64,000 nt of DNA from Mesoplasma syrphidae. GTDB lineage: Bacteria > Bacillota_I > Bacilli_A > Mycoplasmatales > Mycoplasmataceae. A model generated the notes under the pieces. The model had not been told where the DNA came from, searched no databases, and saw nothing but the letters and a program-made list of their open reading frames with translations. Shown here in pieces: positions 49,341 to 60,823 of the stretch; positions within the stretch are counted from its first letter, which is position 1; each line of letters opens with the position of its first letter. Both the position numbers and the translations under genes were made by a program. The stretch covers positions 744,001 through 808,000 of the forward strand of contig NZ_CP025257.1 of assembly GCF_002843565.1 (NCBI RefSeq). Direction: 5' to 3'.

Positions 49341-50195
49341 TTATTTCTCCTCTTTTAAAATATGTTGAGTTATAAATTTTCCTACTCCACCGTTTTTATT
49401 TGTATCAGTTATATATTTTGCAATTTCTTTAATTGGTTCAACAGCATTTCCCATTGCTACAGAATTAGGAATTTCTGTAAACATTGAAATATCATTCATG
49501 TTGTCTCCAAAAATTATAATTTCATTCAGATTAATATTAATCATCTTTGCTAATTTTTTAATTGCATTTCCTTTGCTAGCATTGATATTAATAAATTCAT
49601 ATATTGGCATACTTTCAATGTTACTTTTCATTGAGTTAATATAATTAAAAAGTTGCTCACTTTTTAGTCAATAATCAAATTCTATTTCTTGTTCCTCAGG
49701 AACAAAAATCATTAGTTGAATTACATCTGTATATTCAAAATCTTTTTCATCTGATAAATCTTCAACAACGAACTTATCAATTCAGTTACGTTCAATCAGT
49801 GATTGCGCTCTTAACGGAATTCCGTTTCAATAAACATGCTGATTTTTTAAATAAAAGCCCAAAACACAAACATTCATTTCAATCATTTTTTCAAAAACCT
49901 TTTTAACGATGTCAGCATCAATTGCTGAATAATACAAAGGCTCATATTTACTGGCCTTTGATATCATTGCTCCATTGGCAACTATTACCAAATCCAAATG
50001 ATCTTCAATATCAAAAAAATCAGCACGTGGTTTTGCACTATGCCATGATTGTCCAGTTGCAATTGTTACTCCAATATTTTGTTTTGCTGCGTTTAGTAAA
50101 ACTTCCTGATCAACGTCATTGGCTAATTGACCATGCTCTAAGACTGTTCCATCCAAATCAGTTACTATTAATTTAATATTTGCTAATTTACTCAT
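49341..50195 (-). CDS. Cof-type HAD-IIB phosphatase (284 aa)
   Basis: Motif I DLDGT at residues 13-17, motif II VTIATGQS, motif IV FGDNMNDISMF, and tail VAMGNA. UGA(Trp) codons inside. Full length. One base separates its stop from the asnS ATG and it overlaps the upstream hydrolase gene by 8 nt, so all three are in one transcript. Substrate unknown. Confidence 0.92.
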
Positions 50196-51318
50196 TTTTA
50201 CCCCTACTTTTGACTAATACTTTTGTGCTTGGTTTTTCTGATCAGTATGTTGACAGCTCTTTTGCTTCATAAAAATTACTATCAAGCATCTCTTGGTCAA
50301 TTCCAAAATACTTCATTGCCTTAGCAGTTGCATCATCATCTTTAACAATTTTATTTTCAAATTTTAATCAGTGATAAGTCGTTTGATAAAAATGAGTCAT
50401 TAAAGAAAAGCAATGTTGTGAATAATCGTAAATTAAAATTTCATCATTTGGCGAATTTGGTTTTCGATCCATGTACATTCTAATACTGTCATATGGTGGA
50501 GTTATTAAATCATTTTTCCCATGCGAGTAAAAAATAGGAAAATTTGGCATTACATTTTTATTTTCATAATAGTCAAAAACGTTCAAATCTTCTCAATCTA
50601 ATTTCGTATCCTTAATTTGCGAAGCCAAAATTTTATCAATAACTTTTTTTGTGCTTTTTTTGCGAATAAATTTGCTCAGTCAAGAACTTCTTGTGTGTGC
50701 TAATAAAGTTCTAATTGAACCATAAGAAATTTCACTAATGGCAAATTTGACTTTGTATTTTTTCATAAGTTCAGTGTCTTTAACACTTGTATAGTTTATT
50801 GTAAAAGCTCCCATACTTGCACCTGTTAAACCCAAAATTTCATATTCATGGTTTTCATAAAGTCATTTCATAGCTGCTAATAAATCTTCACGCTCTAAAA
50901 TTCCCATTGTGGTATATTGTTCTTTTTCACTATCTCCATGATTACGAAAATCATACGCCAAAATATTATATCCTAATTCAATAAATGGTCTTGCTCAATA
51001 AAGACCTCAATATTTATGTCCCCCAAATCAATGGTTAGCAATAATTCATTTTTTAGAGTTGGGATTTGTAATGTATTGAACTCCTGTTAGAATAACTCCA
51101 TCACTAGTTTCAAATTTAACTGGAAGTAGATTTGATGAAACATCAATTTGTAGCTGAGGACGTTTATAAAATTTGCGCATAATTTTGTTCATTTTTTTAA
51201 TTTCTGGATATAAGTAAACATTACTTCGTTTTTTGAAACCTGAAAATAAAATGTTTTCTAAATCTGCATAAACGCGACTTGTAATCCGATTAACTCGGCT
51301 AAATAATTTGTTTCCCAT
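50188..51318 (-). CDS. alpha/beta hydrolase (376 aa)
   Basis: Nucleophile elbow GASMG at about residue 165, oxyanion-side HWFGGHKY and YDFRNHG blocks before it, acid Asp in HGKNDLITPP, and catalytic His in SQHCF. The layout is that of serine hydrolases of the YqkD type. A long N-terminal region (about 60 basic residues) precedes the core and has no signal peptide. Many Trp as UGA. Likely cytoplasmic esterase or peptidase; substrate unknown. Confidence 0.88.
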
Positions 51319-51360
51319 TTAATAGTTCACCTCTACTTAATATCACTTATTTCTATTATA

Positions 51361-51394
51361 AAACAAATAACCCTATTTCTAAGGTTATTTGTTT
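51361..51394. terminator. terminator of the RpiR-type regulator
   Basis: AAACAAATAACC/GGTTATTTGTTT palindrome across the stop codon, followed by a weak T-rich stretch on the minus strand. Confidence 0.65.
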
Positions 51395-52170
51395 TCTTTC
51401 GTATTTAAAAAATGATAAATTAATAAGTCATTGAAATAATGAAATGGGACAGATTTGGAAATAAAAACATGATTGTCTTCCATTTCAACTCCATCAACTA
51501 TTAACGTATGAATTGAATCAACAGTTCTTGAAATTGCTACTGATGGCATTCTCCCTGAAATGAAAATAACTTTTCCGCCACTTTGATTAATTTTCAAGAT
51601 AATTTTTTCTAAGTGCTTTGATGTTCCATACTTTGTAAAAAAAATAAATAAATCACCACTCTTAACAGATTCAACACGCTTATTAATTGTGTCTCAATCA
51701 GAATCTAGCAATGTTACTTTCAACTCTTGATCAAATAAGAAATTTTCTAAATCCATTGCAGGACCTTTTAAAACACTTTCTCAATAAGATACAAATACTC
51801 TCGGGGCATTTTGAATTAATTGCAAAGTTTCAAATAATGTTCGTTTTTCAATTAATGAGTAATTCTGCTTAATTAAATTAACATAGCCATTTACAACATT
51901 TTCATCATCTTTGGCAATTTCAATTTCTGCCGAATCAGCATCATTCGCTAATGATATCGAAAAATCACGATAACCCTTAATATTTAATTTGTTTAATAAT
52001 CCGTAAATAGCACTATATCCAGTTCCCACTTCCTGAGCAAGTTGTTCGATTTTCATATTATTTGATACAATAGTTTGTAAATTATTTTTTATATACTCAA
52101 CAATTTGCAGTTCTCTAGTTGTTAAGTTCTTATCATCAACAGTTGACAATTTAGCAAGAAACGATCTCAT
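51385..52170 (-). CDS. MurR/RpiR-family transcriptional regulator (261 aa)
   Basis: N-terminal helix-turn-helix at about residues 20-80 (IVEYIKNNLQTI, then IEQLAQEVGTGYSAIYGLLNKLN) and a C-terminal SIS sugar-phosphate-binding domain (VFVSYW, later GDLFIFFTKYG, GGKVIFISG). Family members sense sugar phosphates and control sugar-use genes. The target is not apparent: the gene stands alone between the hydrolase and tsaD. Confidence 0.88.
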
Positions 52171-52289
52171 TTTTACTTATTCTCCATTCTTTGTTTCAAT
52201 AATTTTATCATTTTAAATACTGTTTGATAATTTTTTCCAAAGTATTTCCAAAATTTCCAAAACAAAACTTTTGATTATTTGCCAAAGTT

Positions 52290-53234
52290 TTATTTAAATT
52301 TTTCGTATGCTAATTTTGCCATCATTGCTGCGTTATCTGTACAATATTCTGATTTCGGTACAAATGTATTATTAATATTATACTTTTGACCTAATTCTAA
52401 AATGACTTTTTGAATTTGAGAATTGGCACTAACCCCTCCGGCTGCAGTTAAAGTTTTCGGATTATAGTTTTGAATTGCTCTTTCCAATTTATGTTCAATT
52501 GCAGTTACTGCAGCTAGTTGAAAACTAGCAGCAAAATCAACTAAAATAATTGGTTCACTTTTTTGATTAAGATTATGAATTAAATTAATTGCAGCTGTTT
52601 TTAATCCTGAGTATGAAAAATCATAACTGATATCATCTTTTGGAACAGGCAATTGATAAGTTTGAGAATTTCCTTGCTGAGCAAGTTTATCTATAATTGG
52701 TCCACCAGGATAATCTAATCCTAAAACTCTAGCAACTTTATCATAACATTCTCCAATAGCATCATCATTAGTTGCGCCAACAATTTCGAATTGACTTGGT
52801 GAGTGTACAATTTCAATTTGTGTGTGGCCGCCGCTAACGACCATTGCCAAAACTGGATAAATAAATTCATGATCAATTGCTGCTCCAAAAATATGTCCCT
52901 CAATATGATCAAGACCAATAATTGGCTTATCCAAATATAATGCAATTGTTTCAGCAACAACTTTTCCAACAATTAGCGATCCGATTAAGCCCGGTTTTGC
53001 TGTATAAACAATATAGTCAATTTCATCTGTATTAATTTGGCTTTCTGCAATTGCCTGTTTAATTACTCAATACATATTTTGTAAATGCAATCGAGCTGCT
53101 AGTTCTGGGACCACTCCCCCAAATTCTTTATGCTGATCAATTTGTGATGAAATCACATTGGTTAAAATTTTTCCATTATCAATTATTGATAGCGAAAATT
53201 CATCACAACTAGATTCAATTGCGAGTATCTTCAT
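52290..53234 (-). CDS. tsaD: tRNA N6-threonylcarbamoyladenosine synthase subunit TsaD (314 aa)
   Basis: It begins [12 protein letters not shown]. The metal-binding pair His110 and His114 lies in [22 protein letters not shown] and the end block CTDNAAMMA are all present. Full length. It transfers threonylcarbamoyl to A37 of ANN-decoding tRNAs together with TsaB and TsaE (not in this window). Confidence 0.97.
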
Positions 53235-53270
53235 GTTATTCCTCATATTTTCTATATATAATTTTAAAAC

Positions 53271-53305
53271 AAAAAAAATCTAAAACAAAATGTTTTAGAT
53301 TTTTT
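53271..53305. terminator. terminator of the nucleoside importer operon
   Basis: AATCTAAAACA/TGTTTTAGATT hairpin flanked by eight A and six T. It ends the minus-strand ABC operon. Confidence 0.88.
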
Positions 53306-53321
53306 ATTGGGTATTAATTAT

Positions 53322-54251
53322 TTATCGTTTAGACTTATCAAATGGAACCCCATTTGCTGCTGGCGCCCTCGATGATTTTGAAAAGATTACCATTGTAATA
53401 ATTGTAATTACAAAGGGTAATACTTTAAAGATTGTCGAACCAGTAATTAGTCAACTTCCTTCAGGAATAAATGACAAAGTTCCCAATCGTGATCCAAGTG
53501 TAAATAAGAAGGCAAAGATAACAACTCCCAATGAAATTCAATGAATTTTTCATTGTCCAAAAATCATAATTGCCATTGCTAAAAATCCCATTCCCATTGT
53601 TGTTCCGCCGAAGTTACCTCCCATAACAACTGTTGTTATCATAACTCCACCAGCTAAACCAGCTAAAACTCCAGAACAAAAGACTGCAATATAACGGTAC
53701 TTATTTACATTAACTCCTGCTGCATCAACCGCATTTGGGTTTTCCCCAACCATAGCATAACGCATTCCTTGTTTTGAAAACTTAAAGAATAACATTAAAC
53801 CAACTGCAATTAAAATTGCAAATATTAACCAAATTGGAATTACTGAACCAATGTAGATTGGAATGTAAAATGTTGAAATAACAGAACCTTGATCTCCAAA
53901 TATTCTTGATGTTGCAAAAAACATTCCTAAACCAAGAGCTAAAATGTTAATTGCAGTTCCAGAAATGATTTGATTTGATCTTAACGTTATTGACGGGAAG
54001 GCATGTAACATTGCAAAGATTCCTGTCATAAGTCCTGCAACTAGCACAACTCAAATTTGTGATCCATTATGTACATTTGATGAATCTTTATTAATTGATG
54101 ACCCAATCATAGCTACAATTAGCGCTCCAATTGTCATCATTCCCTCAATTCCAATATTAACAACTCCAGCTTTTTCACAAACGAGACCTGCTAGCGACGC
54201 TAATAATAAAATGGCACATAATGCTAAAGTATATTGTGTAAATCCACTCAT
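53322..54251 (-). CDS. BMP-type nucleoside ABC importer, second permease (309 aa)
   Basis: About nine membrane segments. Family blocks GVVNIGIEGMM near residue 30, GTAINILALG, and the cytoplasmic VGENPNAVDAAGVNVNKYR coupling region at about 175-195. Typical of NupQ/YufQ-type permeases that pair with a BMP lipoprotein. ATG overlaps the preceding permease stop (TAATG). Last gene of the four-gene operon under the riboswitch at 60.1 kb. Confidence 0.92.
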
Positions 54252-56983
54252 TACTGAACCTCCTTAATGTTTGGCATAAATTTAGCTGAAATTGTTTTAA
54301 TATAATTTTCCACTTTTTGGTTATAATCTTTTTCCAGTTTTAAGTATCTATCAAAGGTTTCCTGACCTGCATTTTGTTTTTGCTTAATTTCTTTGATTTT
54401 ATTTCTATAAGTTTTTTTGATTCTTATAATATCTGCTTTTGATTCATTATTGCCTTTATTTTCTGTCAGTTTTGCTGCTTTTTCTTTCTCCAATTTAATA
54501 ATATCTGCTTTTGATGTCAATGACATTGCTTGTTTAAGTTCTGCCAATCGAGATTTATAATCTGATTTATAGTCTAATAAATTCAATTTAGCTTCCTTTA
54601 AAATATTATTGTTAATATCATTGTTTATTGAAATTAAAATTTTGTCGACTTTCATTATTTTTTCAATTGCCACTTTCATTTTAATTTTCTGAATTTCCAA
54701 AGCAATTTTTACTTTTTTCATAACATACTGATTGTTATCATAACTGGCAAAAACTTTTTCTCCAAAAATTTTAACCAACTCCAAATATTGTTGTTCAGCT
54801 AAATTTATTAAATCATCAAAACTTTCTTCAATTTTTGATAGCTCACTAATTTCAGAAACCTCAGAACTTTTTATATCTATCAATTTATTTTCAGTTTTTA
54901 ATTTTAGCTCTTCAAGCAAATCAATTGCCGCTTTTAAATCTTGTTCCGATTTTGCTAAATCATATTTGGCTTGATGTTCAAGAACTGATTTATGCAACGC
55001 TTTAGTTTGTCTTTCAAACTGAGCATTCGCTTGAACAATTTTTTGCTCAAATTCTTTTTCAATTGCTATGATTTGGGTTTGCTCTTCTTTCAATACAGCT
55101 ACTTTATCTAAATGCTCTCTTTTTAAATGAGCAATTTGCTCCATAGCCTTGTTTTTTACTTCTTGCCTACTTGCCTTTAAGTTTTTAATTTGAACTTCGC
55201 TATGAGACTTGACCTCAATAATTTGATTTGACTTGTCAGTTTCGCTTAAACTGTCATTAAGTTTTATCAAATCAATTTGCAATTTAAGATCAGTTCTTAA
55301 AGAAACAATTTTATCTTTGATTTGACCAAGTTCTTTTGCCTGATCACCTTTAATTTGAACTTTTCCATTAATATATGCGTACTCAAGACTTAGTTCCCCA
55401 ATGGCTCCTTGTTTTCAAACTTTGGCAGCTGTGATTTGTTGATTTCTAATCTTTTTGACATTTCTTATTTGCGTTTTTTCAAACGCCACATAGTTTTTTG
55501 CTCGTTCTATTAAACTATCTTTAAATGATAAGTAATCCAATTTAATATCGGTGTACCCTTCTAAACTATTTGAATTAATTTTATTCATTTCAGTGTGTTT
55601 ACGATATTTTAGACCTCTTAATCCAGAAGTAATCTCTTTTTCAAGAACACCTTTTTTGAAAAGGTTGATTTGATTTTCAATTCTATGAATTTCCATTCGA
55701 CATGTTTCTTTAAAATCTTGGCTGTACAATTTAATTTCTTCATGCTTCATTGCCTCAATTGTTTTCGCATACTCAGGAGACTTTTTAGGAAACGCTATTC
55801 AATGACGATATTTTGCTTGTTGAGCGTTATACCCATTTAAAGTTATTTTGCGTGTTTTAGATTTCATTGTGTAATATTTCATTCGAACTCATAATGTTGG
55901 TGCAAAATTCATAAAAATTATTGAAATTGCAGCAAAATAAATTATAACTCCAAAAATTAATCCGCTAATTTGTGTAGGCATTCCAAACAGCCCTGATGTC
56001 AATGGACCTGCTGATTGAATTACTCCTCATAATCCTCCAACAAAGATAATTCCAAACGGATTATTGAAAGCTACTAATGAAACCGCAATAGCTTCATATC
56101 CAATTGTTGGCAAATTGTCAACAGTGAATGAAGTGTTTGGAGAAATAGTATACATATTAATAAATGCTGCTACTCCTGCGAAAGCTCCTGAAATTGTCAT
56201 TGCTTGAATAATTTTTGTTTTAACATTAATTCCCGCATACTTAGAAGCACTTTGAGAACTTCCTACTGCTTTTAACTTAAATCCAAAAGTTGTTTTTGCA
56301 AATAGTATTGCTACTATCAAAATACATCCTCCAGAAATTAATAACGGAATTAAAATATTACTTCCATTAATTGTAAAAATATCTGTTGGCATCATCTTAC
56401 TTGTTGATGGTACAGAATCATCAGCATACTGCTTAAATATTGAAAAGACAAATTTAAATAAATATCATACAATTCAATTCAGCATAATTGTTGAAACTAC
56501 TTCATGAATATTAAAGTAGGCCTTCAAAGCACCAGCAATAGCTGCTAGAAAAGAAGCTACCACCAAGCAAATTATAAAAGTTACAAATACCATGATTGGG
56601 GTTGCGGCAGTGTTTGTTCCAACAACACTCCAAAAAACAATTGTTGATATTGAACTCGCCGCTAACATTTGTCCAGCCATTCCAATATTGAATACTCCTG
56701 ATTTAAATCCAACCGCAATTCCAATACCAGCTATCATATAAACTGCAAATCAGTTCATTGTTTGTTCAACATATAATCCATTAAATGCTACTTTAAATAA
56801 CTGATAAAAATATTCAAACGGATTAACATTCTGCACCATTACGATAATTGCTGCAACCATTAAACCAGCCAAAATAGATAATAATGAGCCTTTAATTGAC
56901 TTTCCCTTTTGCTTAAACTCATTAGAAGTCAAAAACTCATTAGTTTTCTTCTTGGTTGATCAACTAAACTGCCTAAAATTCAT
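54251..56983 (-). CDS. BMP-type nucleoside ABC importer, first permease with very long coiled-coil tail (910 aa)
   Basis: One frame, ATG at 56983, only UGA(Trp) inside, TAA at 54251. Residues about 30-370 are an NupP/YufP-type permease (VFNIGMAGQML, HEVVSTIMLNW, coupling block VGSSQSASKYAGINVKTK). Residues about 375-910 are hydrophilic, Lys/Glu-rich and mostly coiled coil, with no further membrane segment. This makes the protein about 2.5 times the family's length. By the positive-inside pattern the tail is cytoplasmic. It overlaps the ATPase stop by 11 nt. The role of the tail is unknown. Confidence 0.9.
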
Positions 56984-58526
56984 TGCCAAGTACCTCTTCT
57001 TTCTTACCTGCCATTAATGCCCCAATATGTTCTCTACGAGCTCCCTTACCGGGAACTTGACCAACTAAGCGTCCATCATTAATAACAACAATTCTATCTG
57101 CTAGTGCCATAACCTCACTAAGCTCATAGGAAACCAATAAAATTGCTGAACCCGCTTCTTTTTCTTTTAATATTTCCGCATGAATGTATTCAATTGCTCC
57201 AATGTCTAGACCCCTAGTTGGCTGAACGACAACTAACAAATCGTGTTGTCTTCTAAGTTCTCGACCAACTACAGCTTTCTGTTGATTTCCTCCAGACAAT
57301 CCTCTTGCTATTGAAACTCCACCACGGGCACCGCGAACATCAAAATCTTTGATAATTTTTTGAGCATATTTTTTAATTTCAATTGTGCTTAATAAACCAA
57401 ATTTTGAAAATGGCTTTTTGCCGATTTCCTGAATAACAATGTTATCTTGTACGGTAAAGTCCAATAACATTCCGTATTTGTGACGGTCTTCAGGAATATG
57501 ACTCATTCCCAATTCGTAGCGCTTTGCAATTGAATATTTTAAAATATTTAGTTCCTTATAAACAACTCCACCTACTGCGGCTTTACTCAATCCTGTAATA
57601 ACCTCAACTAGCTCTTTTTGACCGTTTCCTTCAACTCCAGCAATAGCTACAATTTCTCCTGATTTGACTTGAACATTAAAATTTTCTAATGCATTAATTT
57701 TAGGATTATTTGATGACTTAACAGTTAAGTTAATAACATTCAAAATTGGTGTATCACTTTTTGGTTTTGAATATGAATTTTTGACTTCTACAAGTTTTCT
57801 ACCTACCATCGCTTCAGCAATTTCTGTTCCTTGAGATTGCTTTACATCAATTTCAGCAACTTTTTTTCCAGCACGAATAACTGTTGCAGTGTCAGCAATT
57901 TTTTTGATTTCCTCTAACTTATGTGAAATAAAAATAATTGTTTTCCCAGCAGCCTTCAGTTTTAACAAGATGTCCAGTAAACTATCAATTTGCTGAGGGG
58001 TTAGTACTGCCGTAGGCTCATCAAATACTAGAATATCGGCACTACGGTATAAAATTTTCAAGATTTCAACACGCTGCTGCATTCCAACAGAAATATTATG
58101 AATTTTCGCATCAAGGTCAACATATAATTCATATTCTTTCATAATTTTTGTTATTTTAGCTTTGATTTTTGTTTTATTTAAAAGCATATTATATGACGTA
58201 TCTTCAACGCCCAAAGCAATATTTTCTCATACAGTATTAACTTCAACTAATTTAAAATGTTGGTGAACCATACCAATTCCCAAACGGTTTGCCTTAATTG
58301 GATTAGTGATATTTTCAATTTTTCCATTAATAAATATTTCACCACTAGTTGGTTGATATAAACCAAATAAAATACTCATCAGTGTCGATTTACCGGCTCC
58401 ATTTTCACCCACAAGAGCATGAATTTCACCTTTTTTAACATTGAAATCAATGTTGTCATTTGCTACTAATGTTTCAAAAAAAACTTTTGTAATGTTTTTC
58501 ATTTGAATTGCATACTCATTTGCCAT
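56973..58526 (-). CDS. BMP-type nucleoside ABC importer ATPase (517 aa)
   Basis: Two ABC domains. The first has Walker A GENGAGKS (residues 40-47) and LVFDEPTAVL. Its signature reads ISVGMQQR. The second has GVEGNGQKE in place of a normal Walker A (no Lys-Ser/Thr) and an LSGGNQQK signature, the usual asymmetry of the NupO/YufO and RbsA type. The start at 58526 is chosen for GGAGG 6 nt upstream. UGA(Trp) between 58214 and 58227. It follows the lipoprotein gene by 23 nt. Confidence 0.93.
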
Positions 58527-58549
58527 TTTTTCCTCCGCCTTCATATTTA

Positions 58550-59971
58550 TTATTCAAATCCCTCATCGTCAACAGTCTGTAATCAACTTTTATCTTTATC
58601 ATAGAGCTCTTTAATTTTTAAAGCTGTTTGATAAATTTTTTGTCCTTGCATGTAATCATTGATATTTTCACCAGCACTTGCAAATGCCTGTATAATAATT
58701 TCAGCCACATCTAGATCTTCTTCTAAGCTTAAAATTTTTGCCTTGTCTTGATATTTAACATAAGTATGCTTTGATAAATTTTTTCCACCATAAGTGTCGA
58801 CAGATCAGTTAGAACGCGGTTTTGCAATTGTTCCATCGTCAATTGGAAATTCTTGCTCATTGTCAATGTCTTTTTTGTTAATCTCTATTAAATTATTATT
58901 TTTGTCGACAACCTTTTTTAGTGATCTTGAGCGTCGTAATTCATCAGTAATGGCTTGCTCTAAGTTTTTAACAGCACTTGTTATGAAGCGACCTTCATAA
59001 CTTGGAAATGATTCAACTTGGTCTACATCAACTCCAATTATATAAGGATTATAACTTGCCCCTGAAAAACTTAACACATCAGAAATTTGAGGACCAGCAA
59101 CCGGGAAAATAATATCTGCTCCATTTTGTGTTATCAGACGATCCAAAATTCCTGATGAGGTTGCTCCTCCTAATGCAAATGATTGTGAAAACCATCTTGC
59201 ATCTGTTGTACCTTGAACATTTGTTGCGGAAATTGGTTGATATTTATTTTCCTTAGCGTCATAGTTATTTGCCAAAACAATTTCCTTTACTTTGCCGCTA
59301 TCAATTTGTTCTTTGTGAACCAAATTAAAAACTTCCATTCCTAAAATTAATCCTCACATGTAATTATCTACTGAGTATTTTGATGACATTCCAGCAAATG
59401 TCCCAATAGCAATTTTTCCATCCTTATTTGAATCACCTTGAAACTCATTTTGATTTGCTCAAATCGATGCATCATACCCAGCAGCAAAACCGGCCAATTC
59501 AGAATTGAACTGAATGCTAATAACATTTTGATTTTTCCCATTTGAATAATCAGCAACTCCATCTGCTAAAACTATTGTTTTACCATTCATCAATTTCGAA
59601 GCTGCATCAATTGTCCCAACATGAATAAATCCCGATAATACCATTGCATCTGTTTCTTTAAAAGCAGCCATTTTATATCCGCTAATCAAATCAGCAGCTG
59701 TATGACCTGAAGATTCAACATAGTTCCCAGTGCCATCATATGATATATCATTAACTTCATTTCAGTCATCAAGCTCATTTGCATATTTTTTAATTGAATT
59801 GTATGACCCTTGATTAAAGGATTTATCGCTTACATTCCCGCCATCTGTTACTAACAAAACTCTTTGCCCATTAGGTCCCTTTGCGTAGCTTGCTGGTATA
59901 CAAGAAATAACACTAGTAGATGTCACAATGATAGCTGACGCAGTGTATAAAGATAACATAAGTTTTTTCAT
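58550..59971 (-). CDS. BMP-family nucleoside-binding lipoprotein (473 aa)
   Basis: ATG behind AAAGGGAAG. Signal MKKLMLSLYTASAI and lipobox VISC with Cys24, followed by the BMP/PnrA fold: VLLVTDGGNVSDKSFNQGSY, GFIHVGT, GTFAGM and PYIIGVDVDQVESF. Two inserts rich in charged residues (about 380-400) and a C-terminal extension make it longer than usual. It captures nucleosides outside the membrane for the ATPase and two permeases encoded downstream. Directly behind a purine-type riboswitch, which supports the nucleoside assignment. Confidence 0.93.
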
Positions 59972-60014
59972 ATACTTCCCTTTCTTCCTTTCAAAGAAAA
60001 CAAAGGGTTTTGCG

Positions 60015-60124
60015 CAAAAAAAGTTTTCTGTTGTTAGACAGAAAACTTATAAGCTTATACTTACAGTCCCTTCTTTGGCAAGGGGTGGAGTCAGTAGCCC
60101 ATTTGCTACCCTATGTAAGTTTTC
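60015..60124 (-). promoter_or_regulatory. purine-family riboswitch, 2'-deoxyguanosine (2'-dG-I)-like, with terminator switch
   Basis: Aptamer at 60059-60120 on the minus strand. P1 is a 7-bp pairing of ACTTACA with TGTAAGT. P2 is GTAGC/GCTAC with loop AAATGG. The junction reads TGACTCCACC. P3 is CCCTT/AAGGG with loop GCCAAAG, and GACT closes back to P1. The loop TGG can pair with CCA of the other loop, as in purine aptamers. The core from GGGTAGC to GGGCTACTGAC matches, from memory, the Mesoplasma florum 2'-dG-I aptamer, including C in place of the conserved U51. The expression platform is an 11-bp terminator (60021-60031 with 60038-60048) followed by U. Its 5' arm (GAAAACTTA on the plus strand, 60041-60049) can instead pair with 60116-60124, which includes the P1 5' strand. 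Ligand would therefore turn the importer operon off. Confidence 0.85.
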
Positions 60125-60142
60125 TCATATTAAGTTATTTTT

Positions 60143-60148
60143 AGTATA
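60143..60148 (-). promoter_or_regulatory. candidate -10 box of the nucleoside importer operon
   Basis: TATACT on the minus strand, about 22 nt before the riboswitch P1. No clear -35. A start just upstream of the aptamer would suit the switch. Confidence 0.4.
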
Positions 60149-60323
60149 TAGTTTTCTTAATTGAAAATGTTGGTTTTTTTTCGTTAATAAAAAATTCCAT
60201 TTTTCCTTTTCAATTTCTAATCCAAGAAATGTGGAAAACTATAAAAATAACACATTTTTCTGCCCTCATAATAATTATTAGACCTATTGCAAAAAAAGAG
60301 TTTCCATTTTAATTAATTGTTTG

Positions 60324-60354
60324 AAAAAAAGAAAAAGGGTTTTAAACCCTTTTT
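60324..60354 (-). terminator. terminator of the Cys-rich mini-gene
   Basis: AAAAAGGG/CCCTTTTT hairpin about 20 nt after the stop, with T following on the minus strand. Confidence 0.8.
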
Positions 60355-60371
60355 GCTCTTTGATATTATTT

Positions 60372-60524
60372 TTAGCAATCCTTTGAACATGTAGATTTAC
60401 ATTCGACACATGTGTCACATGAATTAGCGCAAGTACATACAGAATTTGCATTTTGTTTGCACATACAGTTCTCACATTTCATATTTTGATTATTACAGCA
60501 TGCAGAGCTCATATCTTTACTCAT
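60372..60524 (-). CDS. Cys-rich metallothionein-like mini-protein (50 aa)
   Basis: The ATG at 60524 follows AGGAGG by 9 nt; an upstream in-frame ATG has no such site. 12 of 50 residues are Cys (9, 10, 17, 20, 22, 30, 32, 36, 39, 42, 46, 50), in CxxC, CxC and CC patterns, with no aromatic residue in the mature core. Not a signal peptide or membrane protein. The composition is that of metal-thiolate proteins such as metallothioneins. No named family recognised. Own strong ribosome site and terminator indicate a real single-gene unit. Confidence 0.75.
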   Translation of the reverse strand: MSKDMSSACCNNQNMKCENCMCKQNANSVCTCANSCDTCVECKSTCSKDC

Positions 60525-60823
60525 GATGTTTTTCCTCCTCATTAAAGAATCATAATAATATGTTACGTAGAATAAATTCAAACTGAAATACTCTACATTT
60601 TCATATTATCACTTATTTTTGCTTTTATGATTAAAGGCAAATAAAAAAACAAATATATGAAAAAACCAAAACAGTAAATATTAAAAATAGTTTTGTACTT
60701 TTGCGTATTTTTTTAACCAACAAGCTATAACATCTTATTCAGGCTTTTCATTTTTAAAATTTAAAAAATTTATTGTAGTTGATTTGGCTACGATGATTGA
60801 TAACAAAAAAACAAAATCCTAAA

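Noticed and set aside
49340-51360. T-box or other amino-acid riboswitch in front of asnS
   Set aside because: Only one base separates asnS from the gene before it, and the head of that transcript shows no T-box motif.
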